Source of the DNA: Labilithrix sp.
Lineage (GTDB): Bacteria; Myxococcota_A; Polyangia; Polyangiales; Polyangiaceae
DNA: 64,000 bases
Assembly (NCBI GenBank): GCA_019637195.1
Contig: JAHBWA010000005.1
Span: 62,001-126,000, forward strand
Direction: 5' to 3'
In this document: positions 19,437 to 28,446 of the stretch, piece by piece
Layout of the letters: every line of letters starts with the position of its first letter
Position numbering within the stretch: position 1 is the first letter of the stretch
Notes under the pieces: generated by a model
Told to the model about the DNA's origin: nothing
The model's input: only the letters and a program-made list of their open reading frames with translations
The model's database searches: none
Program-made: the position numbers and the translations under genes

Positions 19437-20354
19437 TTGACCCAGCCCGGCAGCGGAGATTCATCGGCCTACAAGGAAGAGCGCCTCGAGCTCGAGACGA
19501 TCGCGCGTCGCTTCGAAGGCACGCTCGGGCTCTGCTCCGCCCGTGTCGACGGCCCCGACGCCGTCCTCGAGGTCGGCGGTGACGAGGTCTTCCCCGCGGC
19601 GAGCGTCATCAAGATCGCGCTCGCCCTCGAGGTGTTCTGTCAGGTCGAGGAGGGCGCCCTCGCGCTCGGCGAGCGCGTGCCCCTCAAGGCCTCGGACAAG
19701 GTCATCGGCTCGGGCGTGCTGGCGGAGCTCACCGAGGGCATCGCGCCGACCGTCGGCGATCTCGTCTACCTCGCGATGGCGATCAGCGACAACACCGCGG
19801 CGAACCTGCTCGTCGAGCGCGTGGGCGTCTTCTCCGTCAACGCGCGCCTCGCCGCGCTCGGCCTCGAGAAGACGCGGCTCTCGGGGAGGATCCTCGTCCA
19901 GGAGACGAAGAGCGGCCCGCCCGCGACCGAGGACTTCGGCGCCTCCGCGTCGACGGTCACGGACGGCGACGACGGCCGCGGCGAGCGCTCGCCGGTCACC
20001 GCGCGCGAGCTCGTGACGCTGCTCCGGCGCGTCTACCGGCGCGACGGCCTCCCGGCCCCCGCGTGCGAGGCGCTCCTCGACATCTTGCAGAAGACGCAGA
20101 CCGCGAGCTCGATCCGCCGCGGCCTGCCCGAGGCGCGCTTCCGGGATCGCACGCCGGCGCGCCTCTTCCACAAGACGGGCTCGATCCGCGGCGTCGTCAA
20201 CGACGCCGGCATCGTCGCCACGGAGCGCGGCGCCTACGCCGTCGCGCTGCTCAGCAAGGGCTCGCGCGATCTCCGCCCCACGCAGGACAACGTCGCGCGC
20301 ATCGCCCTCGCCGACGCCTCCCGCGTCATCTACAAGGCGATGCGCGAGGAGTAG
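19437..20354 (+). CDS. Class A beta-lactamase-fold serine hydrolase
   Basis: 305 residues from a TTG start with AAGGAG six bases upstream; upstream codons in frame do not form a better start. The fold motifs are all present: Ser56-x-x-Lys59 (ASVIK), SDN at 117-119 and KTG at 246-248. Unlike true class A beta-lactamases no signal peptide precedes the domain, and no clear omega-loop E-x-x-x-N was seen, so it may be a cytoplasmic esterase or peptidase rather than a resistance enzyme. It is divergent from yacG and convergent with the Fe-S oxidoreductase gene. Confidence 0.85.
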   Translation: MTQPGSGDSSAYKEERLELETIARRFEGTLGLCSARVDGPDAVLEVGGDEVFPAASVIKIALALEVFCQVEEGALALGERVPLKASDKVIGSGVLAELTEGIAPTVGDLVYLAMAISDNTAANLLVERVGVFSVNARLAALGLEKTRLSGRILVQETKSGPPATEDFGASASTVTDGDDGRGERSPVTARELVTLLRRVYRRDGLPAPACEALLDILQKTQTASSIRRGLPEARFRDRTPARLFHKTGSIRGVVNDAGIVATERGAYAVALLSKGSRDLRPTQDNVARIALADASRVIYKAMREE

Positions 20355-20390
20355 CGCACGCGCGCCGACGCGCCGCGGGCTCGCGTGACC

Positions 20391-20458
20391 GGCGCGCGAG
20401 CCAGGCGGCCGGTACGCGCCCACACGACCAACGCGCGAGCCCGCCTGGCCCGCGCGCC
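20391..20458. terminator. Inverted repeat between convergent genes
   Basis: GGCGCGCGAGCCAGGCGG (20391-20408) pairs with CCGCCTGGCCCGCGCGCC (20441-20458), 17 of 18 positions, around a 32-base loop. It lies in the 110-base gap where the beta-lactamase-fold gene and the Fe-S oxidoreductase gene meet tail to tail. There is no U-tract, so if it ends transcription it would do so as a roadblock or with Rho. Confidence 0.4.
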
Positions 20459-20464
20459 GCCGCG

Positions 20465-22789
20465 TCACTCCGCGGGGACGGCCTCGGCGACCTCGGCGGC
20501 GGGCGCGCTCGCGACGACGCCGCTCACGCTCTCTTCGACGACGCAGCTCTGCTCGAGCAGCTCCGCGACGTCGAGCTGCTTGATCTTGTCCTCGAGGCTC
20601 TGGCTCTTCAGGCCGTCGGTGAGCATCGTCATGCAGAACGGGCAGGCGCTCGCGACCGTCTTGGCGCCGGTGTCCACCAGCTGGAGCGTGCGCTTCACGT
20701 TCACGCGGTTCTGGTTCTGCTCCTCCATCCACATCTGCGCGCCGCCGGCGCCGCAGCAGAGGCCGCGGGTCTTCGTCCAATACTCGGGCTCGACGAGCTC
20801 GACGCCCGGGATCGCCTTCAGGATCTCGCGCGGCGAGTCGTACACGTCGTTGTAGCGGCCGAGGTAGCAGCTGTCGTGGTACGTGACGCGGCCGACGACG
20901 GGCTTCTTCGGGACGAGCCGCCGCTCCGCGAGCAGGCCGCAGAGGTAGTCGGTGTGGTGGACGACCTCGAGCTTCGCGCCGAAGTCCGGGTACTCGTTCT
21001 TGATCGTGTTGAAGCAGTGCGGGCAGGCCGTCACGACGGTCTTCATGCCGCCCTGCTCCTTGTAGCCGTTCAGCACCGCGGCGTTCGTCTCGGCGAGCAT
21101 CGCGAAGATGTGCTCGGCGCCGGCGCGCCGCGCGGGATCGCCGGTACACGACTCCTCCTGGCCGAGGATGGCGAAATCGACGCCCGCTTGCTTGAGGAGG
21201 CGCGCCGTCGCCCGCGCGATCTTCTTCGCGCGGTCGTCGTAGCTGGCGGCGCAGCCGACCCAGTAGAGGACCTCGGCGTCGGGCTTGTCGGCGAACGTCT
21301 TGATGTCGAGGCCGTCGGACCACGCCGAGCGATCCATCCGCGAGAGGTTCCACGGGTTGCCGTTGACCTCGAGCGCCTGGAACGGCTTCTGGAGCTCGTG
21401 CGGGAACTCGTTCCGGATCATGACGAGGTTTCGCCGCATGTCGACGATCTTGTCGACGTACGAGATGAGCACCGGGCACTGCTCCTCGCAGGCGCGGCAC
21501 GTCGTACAGGCCCAGAGGACGTCGGGGTGGACGACCTCGGGCGCGAGGTTGATCGGCGTATAGGTGACCGGCCGCTTCGCGCCCTCGCGCTCGTTGGCGA
21601 GGAGCTCGTCGTCGACCGCGCCCTCCGCGGCCGCGGCCGCGCCGTCGAGCCCGGGGCCCCAGCGCATCTCGCGCTCCACGAGCTCCTTCTCGTGGTCGTA
21701 CATGTGATCGCGCAAGGCGAGCGTCAGGTGCTTCGGCGAGAGGATCTTGCCCGTCTTGTGCGCGGGGCAGTTGTCCGAGCAGCGACCGCACTCGGTGCAC
21801 GTGTAGAAGTCGAGGATGGCCTTCCACGAGAGGTGCTCGATCTTCGCGATGCCGATGTCGGCCATCGTCGGATCGGGCATCTCGGACGCCTCCATCATCT
21901 TCTCCGTCAGCTTCTCGAAGTTCTCGGCGATGGGCTGCAGACGGCCGCGCGGCTCGAGGTCCTTGAAGAAGACGTTCGGGATCGCCGTGATGACGTGGAA
22001 GTGCTTCGAATGCGGGAGGAGGTTCAGGAAGATGAGGACGAGCGTCGAGTGCGTCCAGAACCCCACGTGCGCGAGCGTCACGAGCGCCGAGGCGTTCAGG
22101 TGCAGCTTGCGCAGGAGCGTCGCCATCGCGGAGCCGGCCGGGGACGGGAACGCCGAGAGCTCCGCGTGGACCTCGCTCACGGGCGGCAGCGGCGCCGTGA
22201 TGGTCGCCATGCTCGAGCAGAGCTGATGCCCGGCGGCGACGTTCGCCGGGAGGCCGGGCGCGCAGAGCTCGGCGTGCTTGTGAACGAGGACGAGCGCCGC
22301 GCCGTCGTACAGGACGTCCGCGACCATCATCGTCCCGATGATGCCGAGGATGAGCAGGCCCTCCCAGTGGAGGGTCATCCGCTTCTGCGGCTTGATCACG
22401 CGGTAGTAGACGAAGACCGAGACGCCGGTGACGACCAGCACCGCGACGATGTCCTTCGCGAACTCGTAGACCTTGCCGAGCGGCTGCGTCGGCCCGAGAA
22501 TGAAGAGGTTCCACGAAGGATCGAAGCCGCGTCCCCAGAGCACGAGCGTGCGCAGCGTGAGGACGATGAACCCGACGAAGATGAGCTTGTGAGCCCAACC
22601 CGTGGGTTGGTAGTAGTTCATCTTCTCCTGCGCGAACGCGTAGCGGAACACCGCCGCGAGACGCTCGGGGATGCGGTCGAAGCGGTTCGTGAACCGCCCG
22701 AGGCGCAGGAGCTGCCACCGCCGGATCGCCGACCAGGCGAACACCACGTGAGCGGCGACGATCAAGATGAGCATTGCGGTCGGGTTCAT
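20465..22789 (-). CDS. EtfD-like membrane Fe-S oxidoreductase
   Basis: 774 residues. The N-terminal 270 hold five or six transmembrane helices of the NarI/cytochrome b type. Then come two 4Fe-4S clusters, CTECGRCSDNCP (331-342) and CTTCRACEEQCP (428-439), and two CCG domains of HdrD type: the first has a lone Cys (SCTGD) in place of the CC pair, the second is canonical (GLCCGAGG, CPFCMTML). This is the architecture of EtfD, the ETF:menaquinone oxidoreductase that passes electrons from fatty-acid oxidation to the quinone pool. No etfAB is nearby. The start has AGGA eight bases upstream and a promoter 14 bases before it. Confidence 0.85.
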   Translation of the reverse strand: MNPTAMLILIVAAHVVFAWSAIRRWQLLRLGRFTNRFDRIPERLAAVFRYAFAQEKMNYYQPTGWAHKLIFVGFIVLTLRTLVLWGRGFDPSWNLFILGPTQPLGKVYEFAKDIVAVLVVTGVSVFVYYRVIKPQKRMTLHWEGLLILGIIGTMMVADVLYDGAALVLVHKHAELCAPGLPANVAAGHQLCSSMATITAPLPPVSEVHAELSAFPSPAGSAMATLLRKLHLNASALVTLAHVGFWTHSTLVLIFLNLLPHSKHFHVITAIPNVFFKDLEPRGRLQPIAENFEKLTEKMMEASEMPDPTMADIGIAKIEHLSWKAILDFYTCTECGRCSDNCPAHKTGKILSPKHLTLALRDHMYDHEKELVEREMRWGPGLDGAAAAAEGAVDDELLANEREGAKRPVTYTPINLAPEVVHPDVLWACTTCRACEEQCPVLISYVDKIVDMRRNLVMIRNEFPHELQKPFQALEVNGNPWNLSRMDRSAWSDGLDIKTFADKPDAEVLYWVGCAASYDDRAKKIARATARLLKQAGVDFAILGQEESCTGDPARRAGAEHIFAMLAETNAAVLNGYKEQGGMKTVVTACPHCFNTIKNEYPDFGAKLEVVHHTDYLCGLLAERRLVPKKPVVGRVTYHDSCYLGRYNDVYDSPREILKAIPGVELVEPEYWTKTRGLCCGAGGAQMWMEEQNQNRVNVKRTLQLVDTGAKTVASACPFCMTMLTDGLKSQSLEDKIKQLDVAELLEQSCVVEESVSGVVASAPAAEVAEAVPAE

Positions 22790-22802
22790 CGGTGATCCTC
22801 GA

Positions 22803-22830
22803 CATATAGGGGCCTGGCCCTTTGCGTCAA
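22803..22830 (-). promoter_or_regulatory. Promoter of the EtfD-like gene
   Basis: On the minus strand TTGACG (22830-22825), 16 bases, TATATG (22808-22803), followed 13 bases later by the start codon. The boxes match sigma-70 at five and four positions, and the predicted leader is very short, under ten bases or leaderless-like. Confidence 0.6.
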
Positions 22831-22938
22831 TCTCGGCTTCGCGTCGGCTGGATCCGACGCGTCCGCTCCCGCCGGGCGAACGTGGGAGAAAACGCGACCA
22901 AACGCCGCTCGGAGCGGGCCGGCAGGGAGGCACATCCG

Positions 22939-23745
22939 ATGCACCTCATCGCGCGGATGCCGCCGAAAGACCGCGCGATCCTCCGGAACCTCGTCGTCGT
23001 GGTGCTCGCGAGCGCCGGGGGCGCGCTCGTGCTCGGGACGACTTGCCTCGGGCGTGACCTGGCGCGCCCCGTACCGAGCGCGATGGCCCCGGACGAGCGC
23101 GGCAGCGTGCGATCGAGCGCCGGAGGGCTGCCAAACGGTCCCGCCGGAATGGCCACGATCACGTCGGGTCAGCTCGAGCGCGGCGGCTCCGCGGCGGGCA
23201 TGCCCGGGCACGGGCCAACGCCGAACGCCGAGCCGCCCGGCGCGCGCGATCCATCGACGCGCCAACCGCCACCGCAGGTGCGAGGAGGGCCGCAGGCTGC
23301 GCCCCCGGTCCCGGGAGGACAGCCTCCTTACAACATGCCGCCCGCGTTCGGTCCGAACGGGATGCCGATGCCCCCGCAAGGCGCGATGCCCCCGCAAGGC
23401 GCGATGCCCCCGCAAGGCGCGATGCCCCCGCAAGGCGCGATGGCCCCGCAAGGCGCGGTGCCGCCGCAAGGCGCGATGCCCCCGCAAGGCGCGGTGCCGC
23501 CACGCGGCGCCCCCACCCCGGGCGCCGTCCCGCCCGGCACGCGCCCGCCGCCGGGCGCCGCGACGCCGGCGGAGGCGGGCTCACCTCCCGCCCCTGCCGT
23601 GCCGCCCGCGTACCGCACCCCGACGCAGGGACTCGAGGCAGGCGCCGGCCAGTTCATGACGGAGCCGCCCGCGTTCGGGGCGAGCTCGATGTCCCCCAAC
23701 CCGGAGGCTGGCGCGGGTCCGTTCACGACCGAGCCGGCGCCTTGA
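22939..23745 (+). CDS. Pro/Gly-rich exported protein with hexapeptide repeats
   Basis: 268 residues. GGGAGG eight bases upstream supports this ATG. A signal or anchor helix (RNLVVVVLASAGGALVLGTTC) ends at a Cys in a lipobox-like context (LGTTC), so it may be a lipoprotein. The rest is almost entirely Pro, Gly, Ala, Gln and Met, with eight consecutive six-residue repeats of the type MPPQGA at about residues 144-191 and a repeated EAGAG-x-F-x-TEP ending. Such sequence is disordered and may span the cell wall or cell surface. No catalytic domain. Confidence 0.65.
   Translation: MHLIARMPPKDRAILRNLVVVVLASAGGALVLGTTCLGRDLARPVPSAMAPDERGSVRSSAGGLPNGPAGMATITSGQLERGGSAAGMPGHGPTPNAEPPGARDPSTRQPPPQVRGGPQAAPPVPGGQPPYNMPPAFGPNGMPMPPQGAMPPQGAMPPQGAMPPQGAMAPQGAVPPQGAMPPQGAVPPRGAPTPGAVPPGTRPPPGAATPAEAGSPPAPAVPPAYRTPTQGLEAGAGQFMTEPPAFGASSMSPNPEAGAGPFTTEPAP
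23368..23511 (+). repeat. 18-base tandem repeat encoding MPPQGA
   Basis: Eight in-phase 18-base units, consensus ATGCCCCCGCAAGGCGCG, encoding MPPQGA with variants MAPQGA, VPPQGA and VPPRGA. The first four units are identical, implying recent slippage or unequal crossing-over; length is likely to vary between strains. Confidence 0.9.
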
Positions 23746-23962
23746 CGGCCCCACCCCGTCCCGCAGCGCGGCGCCTGAGCCATCGCCGCGCGCACCGGCT
23801 CGCAGCCGTGCAGCGTGTGCTTCGAGGCACCGACCGGCAAGGCCCCGGAGCTCGCGAAGGTACTCGCAGCGCGAGCGGTGCTCGGGGGACGCGGACCGCG
23901 CGCTCGCCGTCGAGGTACATGCGATCGCCGGAGGCCGTCGGGCGCTTCGCGATCGCCCGGCG

Positions 23963-24649
23963 TCAGCCGACGCGCAGGACCACGATCCGCCCCGTCGGGG
24001 TCTCGTGGGTCCCTTCGTGAGTGCAGCGGAACCGGCGCAGCACCGCGGCCGCCTCCTCGAGCTCGACGCCGGCGCGCGCCCCCTTGATGAGAAGGAGCCG
24101 CCCGCGCTCCTTCGCGAACGGCGCGGTCCACGGTACGAGCGCGGCGATCTTGGCGACCGCTCGCGCGGTCACCGCGTCGAAGGGCTCGCCGAGGTCGACG
24201 CTCTCGGCGCGGCCACACACGGCGTCGACGTTGGAGAGCCCGAGCCTCTCGGCCGCGGAGCGCAAGAAGGCGACCTTCTTCTCGGTCGCGTCGAGCAACG
24301 TCACCTGGAGATCGGGGCGAGCGATCGCGAGCGGCAACCCGGGGACGCCGCCCCCCGAGCCGACGTCGAGCACGCGCGCGTTCGCGGGGACGTCGGCGAG
24401 GCGAGGCAGCAACGCGAGCGCGTCGAGCACGTGACGCGACCACGCCTCGTCCGGATCGGTCACGGCCGTCAGGTTCACCCGCTCGTTCATCGCGAGCAGC
24501 AGCGCCAGGAACTCCCCGAGCGAGCGGATCGCCGCGCGATCGAGCGAGACGCCGAGCTGGGCGAGCCGCTCGTCGAAGTCCGCCGGCGGCGCGAGCGCGA
24601 CCACCGCGGGGAGCGCGAGGGGAGGTCGGCGCGGCTCTCGTCGGCTCAT
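23963..24649 (-). CDS. rsmG: 16S rRNA (guanine527-N7)-methyltransferase
   Basis: 228 residues. RsmG (GidB) methylates N7 of G527 in the 530 loop of 16S rRNA. The SAM-binding motif LDVGSGGGVPGLPLA, the following LLDATEKKVAFL, and the upstream NLTAVTDPDEAWSRHVLDAL are all typical. An Ala/Pro-rich 25-residue extension precedes the usual start. It is often next to gidA and parAB; here none of these is adjacent. The 217 bases beyond its 3' end, before the Pro-rich gene, show no supported feature. Confidence 0.93.
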   Translation of the reverse strand: MSRREPRRPPLALPAVVALAPPADFDERLAQLGVSLDRAAIRSLGEFLALLLAMNERVNLTAVTDPDEAWSRHVLDALALLPRLADVPANARVLDVGSGGGVPGLPLAIARPDLQVTLLDATEKKVAFLRSAAERLGLSNVDAVCGRAESVDLGEPFDAVTARAVAKIAALVPWTAPFAKERGRLLLIKGARAGVELEEAAAVLRRFRCTHEGTHETPTGRIVVLRVG

Positions 24650-24734
24650 GGCGCGCCTCGCTCTAGCACACGCCTCGTGGCCGTGGCGGCGGGCCCCTCC
24701 GCTGCGCCGCCACCGGACGGAGGACGGGCGCCGG

Positions 24735-25331
24735 CTAGAGCTCGAACGAGAAGCCCTGCTTGTCGTTCGCCTGACCGGGCGAGAGGGCGAGGTCCATCGC
24801 CCAGGTGCGGCTGCCGACGCGCGCGGAGAGGTGCACCTTCACCGGGAGCTCGGCGTTGCGCGGATCGACGAGCCTCACCTCGACGACGTAGCGCCCGCGG
24901 AGCGGCTCGGCGCCGTCGAAGTAGACGTTCTCGGTGTTCTGCTGGTGGCAACCGTCGTCGGGGCAGTTCTTCTCGAGCTGCAGCCCCGACGGCGAGCTCC
25001 GGCTGCCCTTCGTGACGCGCGCGCCCTTCGGGTCCATCACCGTCAGGTCGACGTCCGCGGGGCTGTCTCCCCACGCGATGGTGAACTGGAGGACCCCCGT
25101 ACCGACGCCGCACCCCTCGTCGATGATGCCGTTGCAGTTGTCGTCGTTCGCGTTGAAGCACAGCTCGGGGCCCGTGGGCGTGCACCCCGCGGTGACCACG
25201 ACCCCCTCCGACGCGGAGAGGTTCTTCGCGACGACGTTCGCGCCCGGCGCCGCCGCCGGCGCCGACGGGCCGCACGCCGAGGTGAGGGCGGCGAGCACGA
25301 ACGGGGGCAAGCGCGCGGAGGAGAAGCGCAT
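24735..25331 (-). CDS. Lipoprotein with Asp/Asn-rich metal-binding motif
   Basis: 198 residues. The signal peptide ends with lipobox LTSAC (Cys20). Residues 55-75 contain CFNANDDNCNGIIDEGCG, the Cys/Asp/Asn motif repeated in MopE-like and other myxobacterial secreted proteins and thought to bind a metal ion. The next domain (FTIAWGDSPADVDLTVMDP) resembles the YfaP-type beta domain by eye. A Cys pair (NCPDDGC) precedes QQNTENVYFDGA. It is likely a periplasmic or surface protein; ligand unknown. It lies between rsmG and a HEAT-repeat gene, all on one strand. Confidence 0.65.
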   Translation of the reverse strand: MRFSSARLPPFVLAALTSACGPSAPAAAPGANVVAKNLSASEGVVVTAGCTPTGPELCFNANDDNCNGIIDEGCGVGTGVLQFTIAWGDSPADVDLTVMDPKGARVTKGSRSSPSGLQLEKNCPDDGCHQQNTENVYFDGAEPLRGRYVVEVRLVDPRNAELPVKVHLSARVGSRTWAMDLALSPGQANDKQGFSFEL

Positions 25332-25557
25332 CGGGACGCCCTTCTACCACGCCGCGGGCCGCGCGCCCGCCCCGCGGCCTGCGCGCCACGACGACGCACC
25401 TCCCGTCGTCAGGTGGTCCGCGCGCACATCCGGTGGCTCCGGCGGCGCGATCCGACGTCGCTCGCGCGGCTGCGCTACGCCCGCCGCAAGTAGCCGAGTG
25501 GACGCGGACCCGCGGGATCCTGAGCCGCCCACGCTGAGCGGCCCGGCCCGCGGAGGT

Positions 25558-28218
25558 TCAGTTCTTCGAAGCGCCGCCCGAGCCGGCCTGCGCCTCGGGG
25601 ATCGCGTCGGTCGACATCTTCGGGTTCATGAGCTCGAAGAACGCCTGACGCGCCATCTCCTGCGACGGGCCCTGCTCGGCCTTGAGCGCCATGAGCGCGC
25701 CCTTCTCGTTCATGAACTTGAGGATCTGGATCGCCTGGGAGCGCTTCTTCTCGTCGCCCGACTGCGCGTCGCGGAGGAGCCGTACGCGCATCTGCACGCG
25801 CGTGACCGAGCGCGGGCCGTTGTCGTAGTCGATGCCCTGGACGGCGCGCGCCAGGATGAGGCGCGGCCAGTCCTGGATGGCGTCGCCGAGCTTCACGCGC
25901 GAGGCCGTCTGCGCGTTCGTGATCCAGCGCGCGACGTCGCCGTTCTCGTAGTTCTTGTCGCTCCAGTAACCGAAGGTCTGGTCGTAGATGACCTTGAGCT
26001 CCTCGAGCGCCGCCTTGTCGACGTCGGCGTAAGAGGCGAGCGCGCGGCGCGCGGTGTCGGCGTCGGCGCCGATGAGCAACGCGAGCGCCGCGTCGTTGCG
26101 CGTCCCCGGGTCCTTCAGCTTCTCGAACAGCTTGCTCGCGGTCTCCGGCGTCATGCCGCCGAAGCCGATCGCGCGCGCCGCCTGGTGCTGGACGACGAGG
26201 TCGGTGTTGCCGTTGATGAGGTCCATCAGCGTGGCGGCCGCGGACGGGACGGGACGGCGAACGAGCGACTCGAGGTAGCAGGTGCGAATGAGCTGGACCT
26301 TCGGGTCCGGCTTGTCGAGTTCGCGCACCTTCTTGGCGACCTCGGCCATCTGCTCGTCGGTCGCGACCCAGCCGAGCGAGAAGCACGCGTCGAGGCGCGA
26401 CTGCTCGTTGTTCTGCTTGTCCTCGATGTACTTCACGAGGAGCGGGTACGCCTTCGGATCGCCCCACTGCGCGAAGCCGTAGGACGCGCCGACGCCGACC
26501 GCGCGGAGGGTCATGCCCATGACGGCCATGCCGCCCTGGAGCAGGGCTTCCATCGTCGCGTCGACCTTCTCGGGGCGGCGGCGGAGCTGCGCCTCGAGCA
26601 TCGGCCAGCTCTGCTGGTCCTGCATCCAGCCGACGTAGCGGAGCGCGCTCTGCGTCGTCGCCCACACCGGCGGGAAGTCCTGCTGCCCCTCCTTCGGGAA
26701 CGGAACGCTCGGGTTCGCCCACTTGCGCATCTGCGGGAGCGCCTCGCGCGCGTCGGCGGCGGCGAGGAAACGGAGACCGTTCGCGTGCGGCTGCGGCTTG
26801 TCCGTGACCCAGAAGTAGACGCCCTCGTAGGCCTGGGCGCGGATGTCCGGCCGCTTGTCCGGGTAGAGGATCGCGAGGTCGGCGAGCATGCGCGAGGCGA
26901 CGACGCGCTCGTTGTCGTCCTGGCGGTACTCCGGATCCGTGTCCTTGTTGTAGAGCGTGAGCGGGTCCTGCTTCATGCGCCACGAGAGCGTGGGCACGGC
27001 GCGGAGATCGCCGATCTCGGCCAGGCGGAGCGCGGCCTCGGTCTTCCAGTGCGGGTGCGGGTTCGTCGCGATGAACTCGACGAGCGCGTCGCCGGCCCGC
27101 GGATCCTCGAGCGAGCGCAGCATGTCGAAGAGGAGCTTCGTCTGGAACTTCTCGGTGTCCGCCTTGCTCTTGTCGACGCTGCGGAGCGCGAGGACGAGCC
27201 CCTTGCCGCCGACGCCGTCGCGCAGCGCCTCGAGGAACTTCTGACGCGAGTCCTTGTCGGCCTTCGCGAGCGCGCCGAGGAGCGGCTGCATCGCCTCCTC
27301 GTTCGCGATCTTACCCAGGCCGACCGCCGCTTCGCGCGCGACCTCGACGCTCTTGTCCTCGACGAGCTTGATCAGCGTCTGCGTGTACTTCGCCTCGGCG
27401 TTGCGCGAGAGCACCGTCGCGACGAGCTGGCGGACGCTCTCGCTCTCGTCGCCCGCGAGCGTCGCGAGCTTGTCGAGCGAGACCATCGAGGCGAGCTGCT
27501 CGGGATCGAAGGCGGGGCTCTTGTCGAGCCGCTGCACGGTCGAGAGCTTGCCGGCGCGGTACTCCTTCATCACGTCGTCGAACGCCGCGCTCTCGCCGAG
27601 CGCCGCGAGCGCCCACGCGATCTGCGGGCGGTCCGCCTCGGTCGACTCCTTCAGCGCCTTGAGGAGCGCCGGCTTCGCGGAGTCCGCCGCGGGCGAGCCG
27701 TACTCGAGCAGCGCCTGGGCCGCCGTTCCGCGGATCGTGCGGTCGACCGACTCGAGGCCCTTGATGATGACCGGGATCCCCGCAGGGTCCTTCGCCCACG
27801 CGAGCTGAGTGAAGCCCTCTTCCTTGAGCTTCATCTCGTCGTCCTGCTCGGCCCACTTGCGGTAGGTCGGCAGCGACTCGGCGATCGGCAGGAGGGCGAC
27901 CTCCTTCTTCTCCGTCGCGACCCGCTTCGGGTCCATGCGCTCGGAGTCCTTCAACGAGCCGAAGACGATCGCCGCCGCGATGCCGCCGACGGCGAGCACA
28001 CCGACGATGATCGCGGCCGGCGCGAAGCGACCGCGCTTGAAGTTGCCGTCGTCGCCCCCGCCGCCCGAGTAGCTCGGCGCGCCCGGAAACCCGCCGCCCG
28101 GCGGGAGCGCGTCGTCGTCCGGCGGCCACTTCGCGGCCTCGAGCTTCGGCACGCGACGGAGCGCGGGCGGGAGGTGCTTCGTGGGGATTTCGTGGTTGGG
28201 CGTGGTGTTGGGTCCCAT
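25558..28218 (-). CDS. Large HEAT-repeat membrane-anchored protein
   Basis: 886 residues. A Pro/Gly-rich cytoplasmic segment is followed by one transmembrane helix at about 66-87, then an extended series of two-helix HEAT/armadillo-type repeats to the end (for example IPVIIKGLESVDRTIRGTAA, VEVAREAAVGLGKIANEEAM). These form a curved scaffold for protein binding. The topology puts the scaffold in the periplasm. No enzymatic motif was found. The last residues (GSGGASKN) are flexible. A role as envelope scaffold is inferred from fold only. Confidence 0.75.
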   Translation of the reverse strand: MGPNTTPNHEIPTKHLPPALRRVPKLEAAKWPPDDDALPPGGGFPGAPSYSGGGGDDGNFKRGRFAPAAIIVGVLAVGGIAAAIVFGSLKDSERMDPKRVATEKKEVALLPIAESLPTYRKWAEQDDEMKLKEEGFTQLAWAKDPAGIPVIIKGLESVDRTIRGTAAQALLEYGSPAADSAKPALLKALKESTEADRPQIAWALAALGESAAFDDVMKEYRAGKLSTVQRLDKSPAFDPEQLASMVSLDKLATLAGDESESVRQLVATVLSRNAEAKYTQTLIKLVEDKSVEVAREAAVGLGKIANEEAMQPLLGALAKADKDSRQKFLEALRDGVGGKGLVLALRSVDKSKADTEKFQTKLLFDMLRSLEDPRAGDALVEFIATNPHPHWKTEAALRLAEIGDLRAVPTLSWRMKQDPLTLYNKDTDPEYRQDDNERVVASRMLADLAILYPDKRPDIRAQAYEGVYFWVTDKPQPHANGLRFLAAADAREALPQMRKWANPSVPFPKEGQQDFPPVWATTQSALRYVGWMQDQQSWPMLEAQLRRRPEKVDATMEALLQGGMAVMGMTLRAVGVGASYGFAQWGDPKAYPLLVKYIEDKQNNEQSRLDACFSLGWVATDEQMAEVAKKVRELDKPDPKVQLIRTCYLESLVRRPVPSAAATLMDLINGNTDLVVQHQAARAIGFGGMTPETASKLFEKLKDPGTRNDAALALLIGADADTARRALASYADVDKAALEELKVIYDQTFGYWSDKNYENGDVARWITNAQTASRVKLGDAIQDWPRLILARAVQGIDYDNGPRSVTRVQMRVRLLRDAQSGDEKKRSQAIQILKFMNEKGALMALKAEQGPSQEMARQAFFELMNPKMSTDAIPEAQAGSGGASKN

Positions 28219-28446
28219 GACGGCGGCGGGACATTACCCCAAAGGGTCCCCGCCAAGAAGCGAGAGCAGCCTGGCGACACGGCCGAGACGCAGCTCGGAG
28301 CCCTGACGCACGACGGCATCCGGCATCACCCATTTTTCCATGGGATCGCTGCCGGCCGCGCTCGACGCGCCCCTACGCTCCGACGGTAGAGCGGGCGCGG
28401 AAATCCGCCGCCACGAGACGGCGCGGCGCCGAGCGGCGCGGGCCGC

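Noticed and set aside
20063-22795. 910-codon plus-strand frame opposite the Fe-S oxidoreductase
   Set aside because: Shadow of the real gene, whose iron-sulfur motifs are on the minus strand.
23368-23511. CRISPR-like array in the Pro-rich gene
   Set aside because: Contiguous in-frame codon repeats that encode protein.
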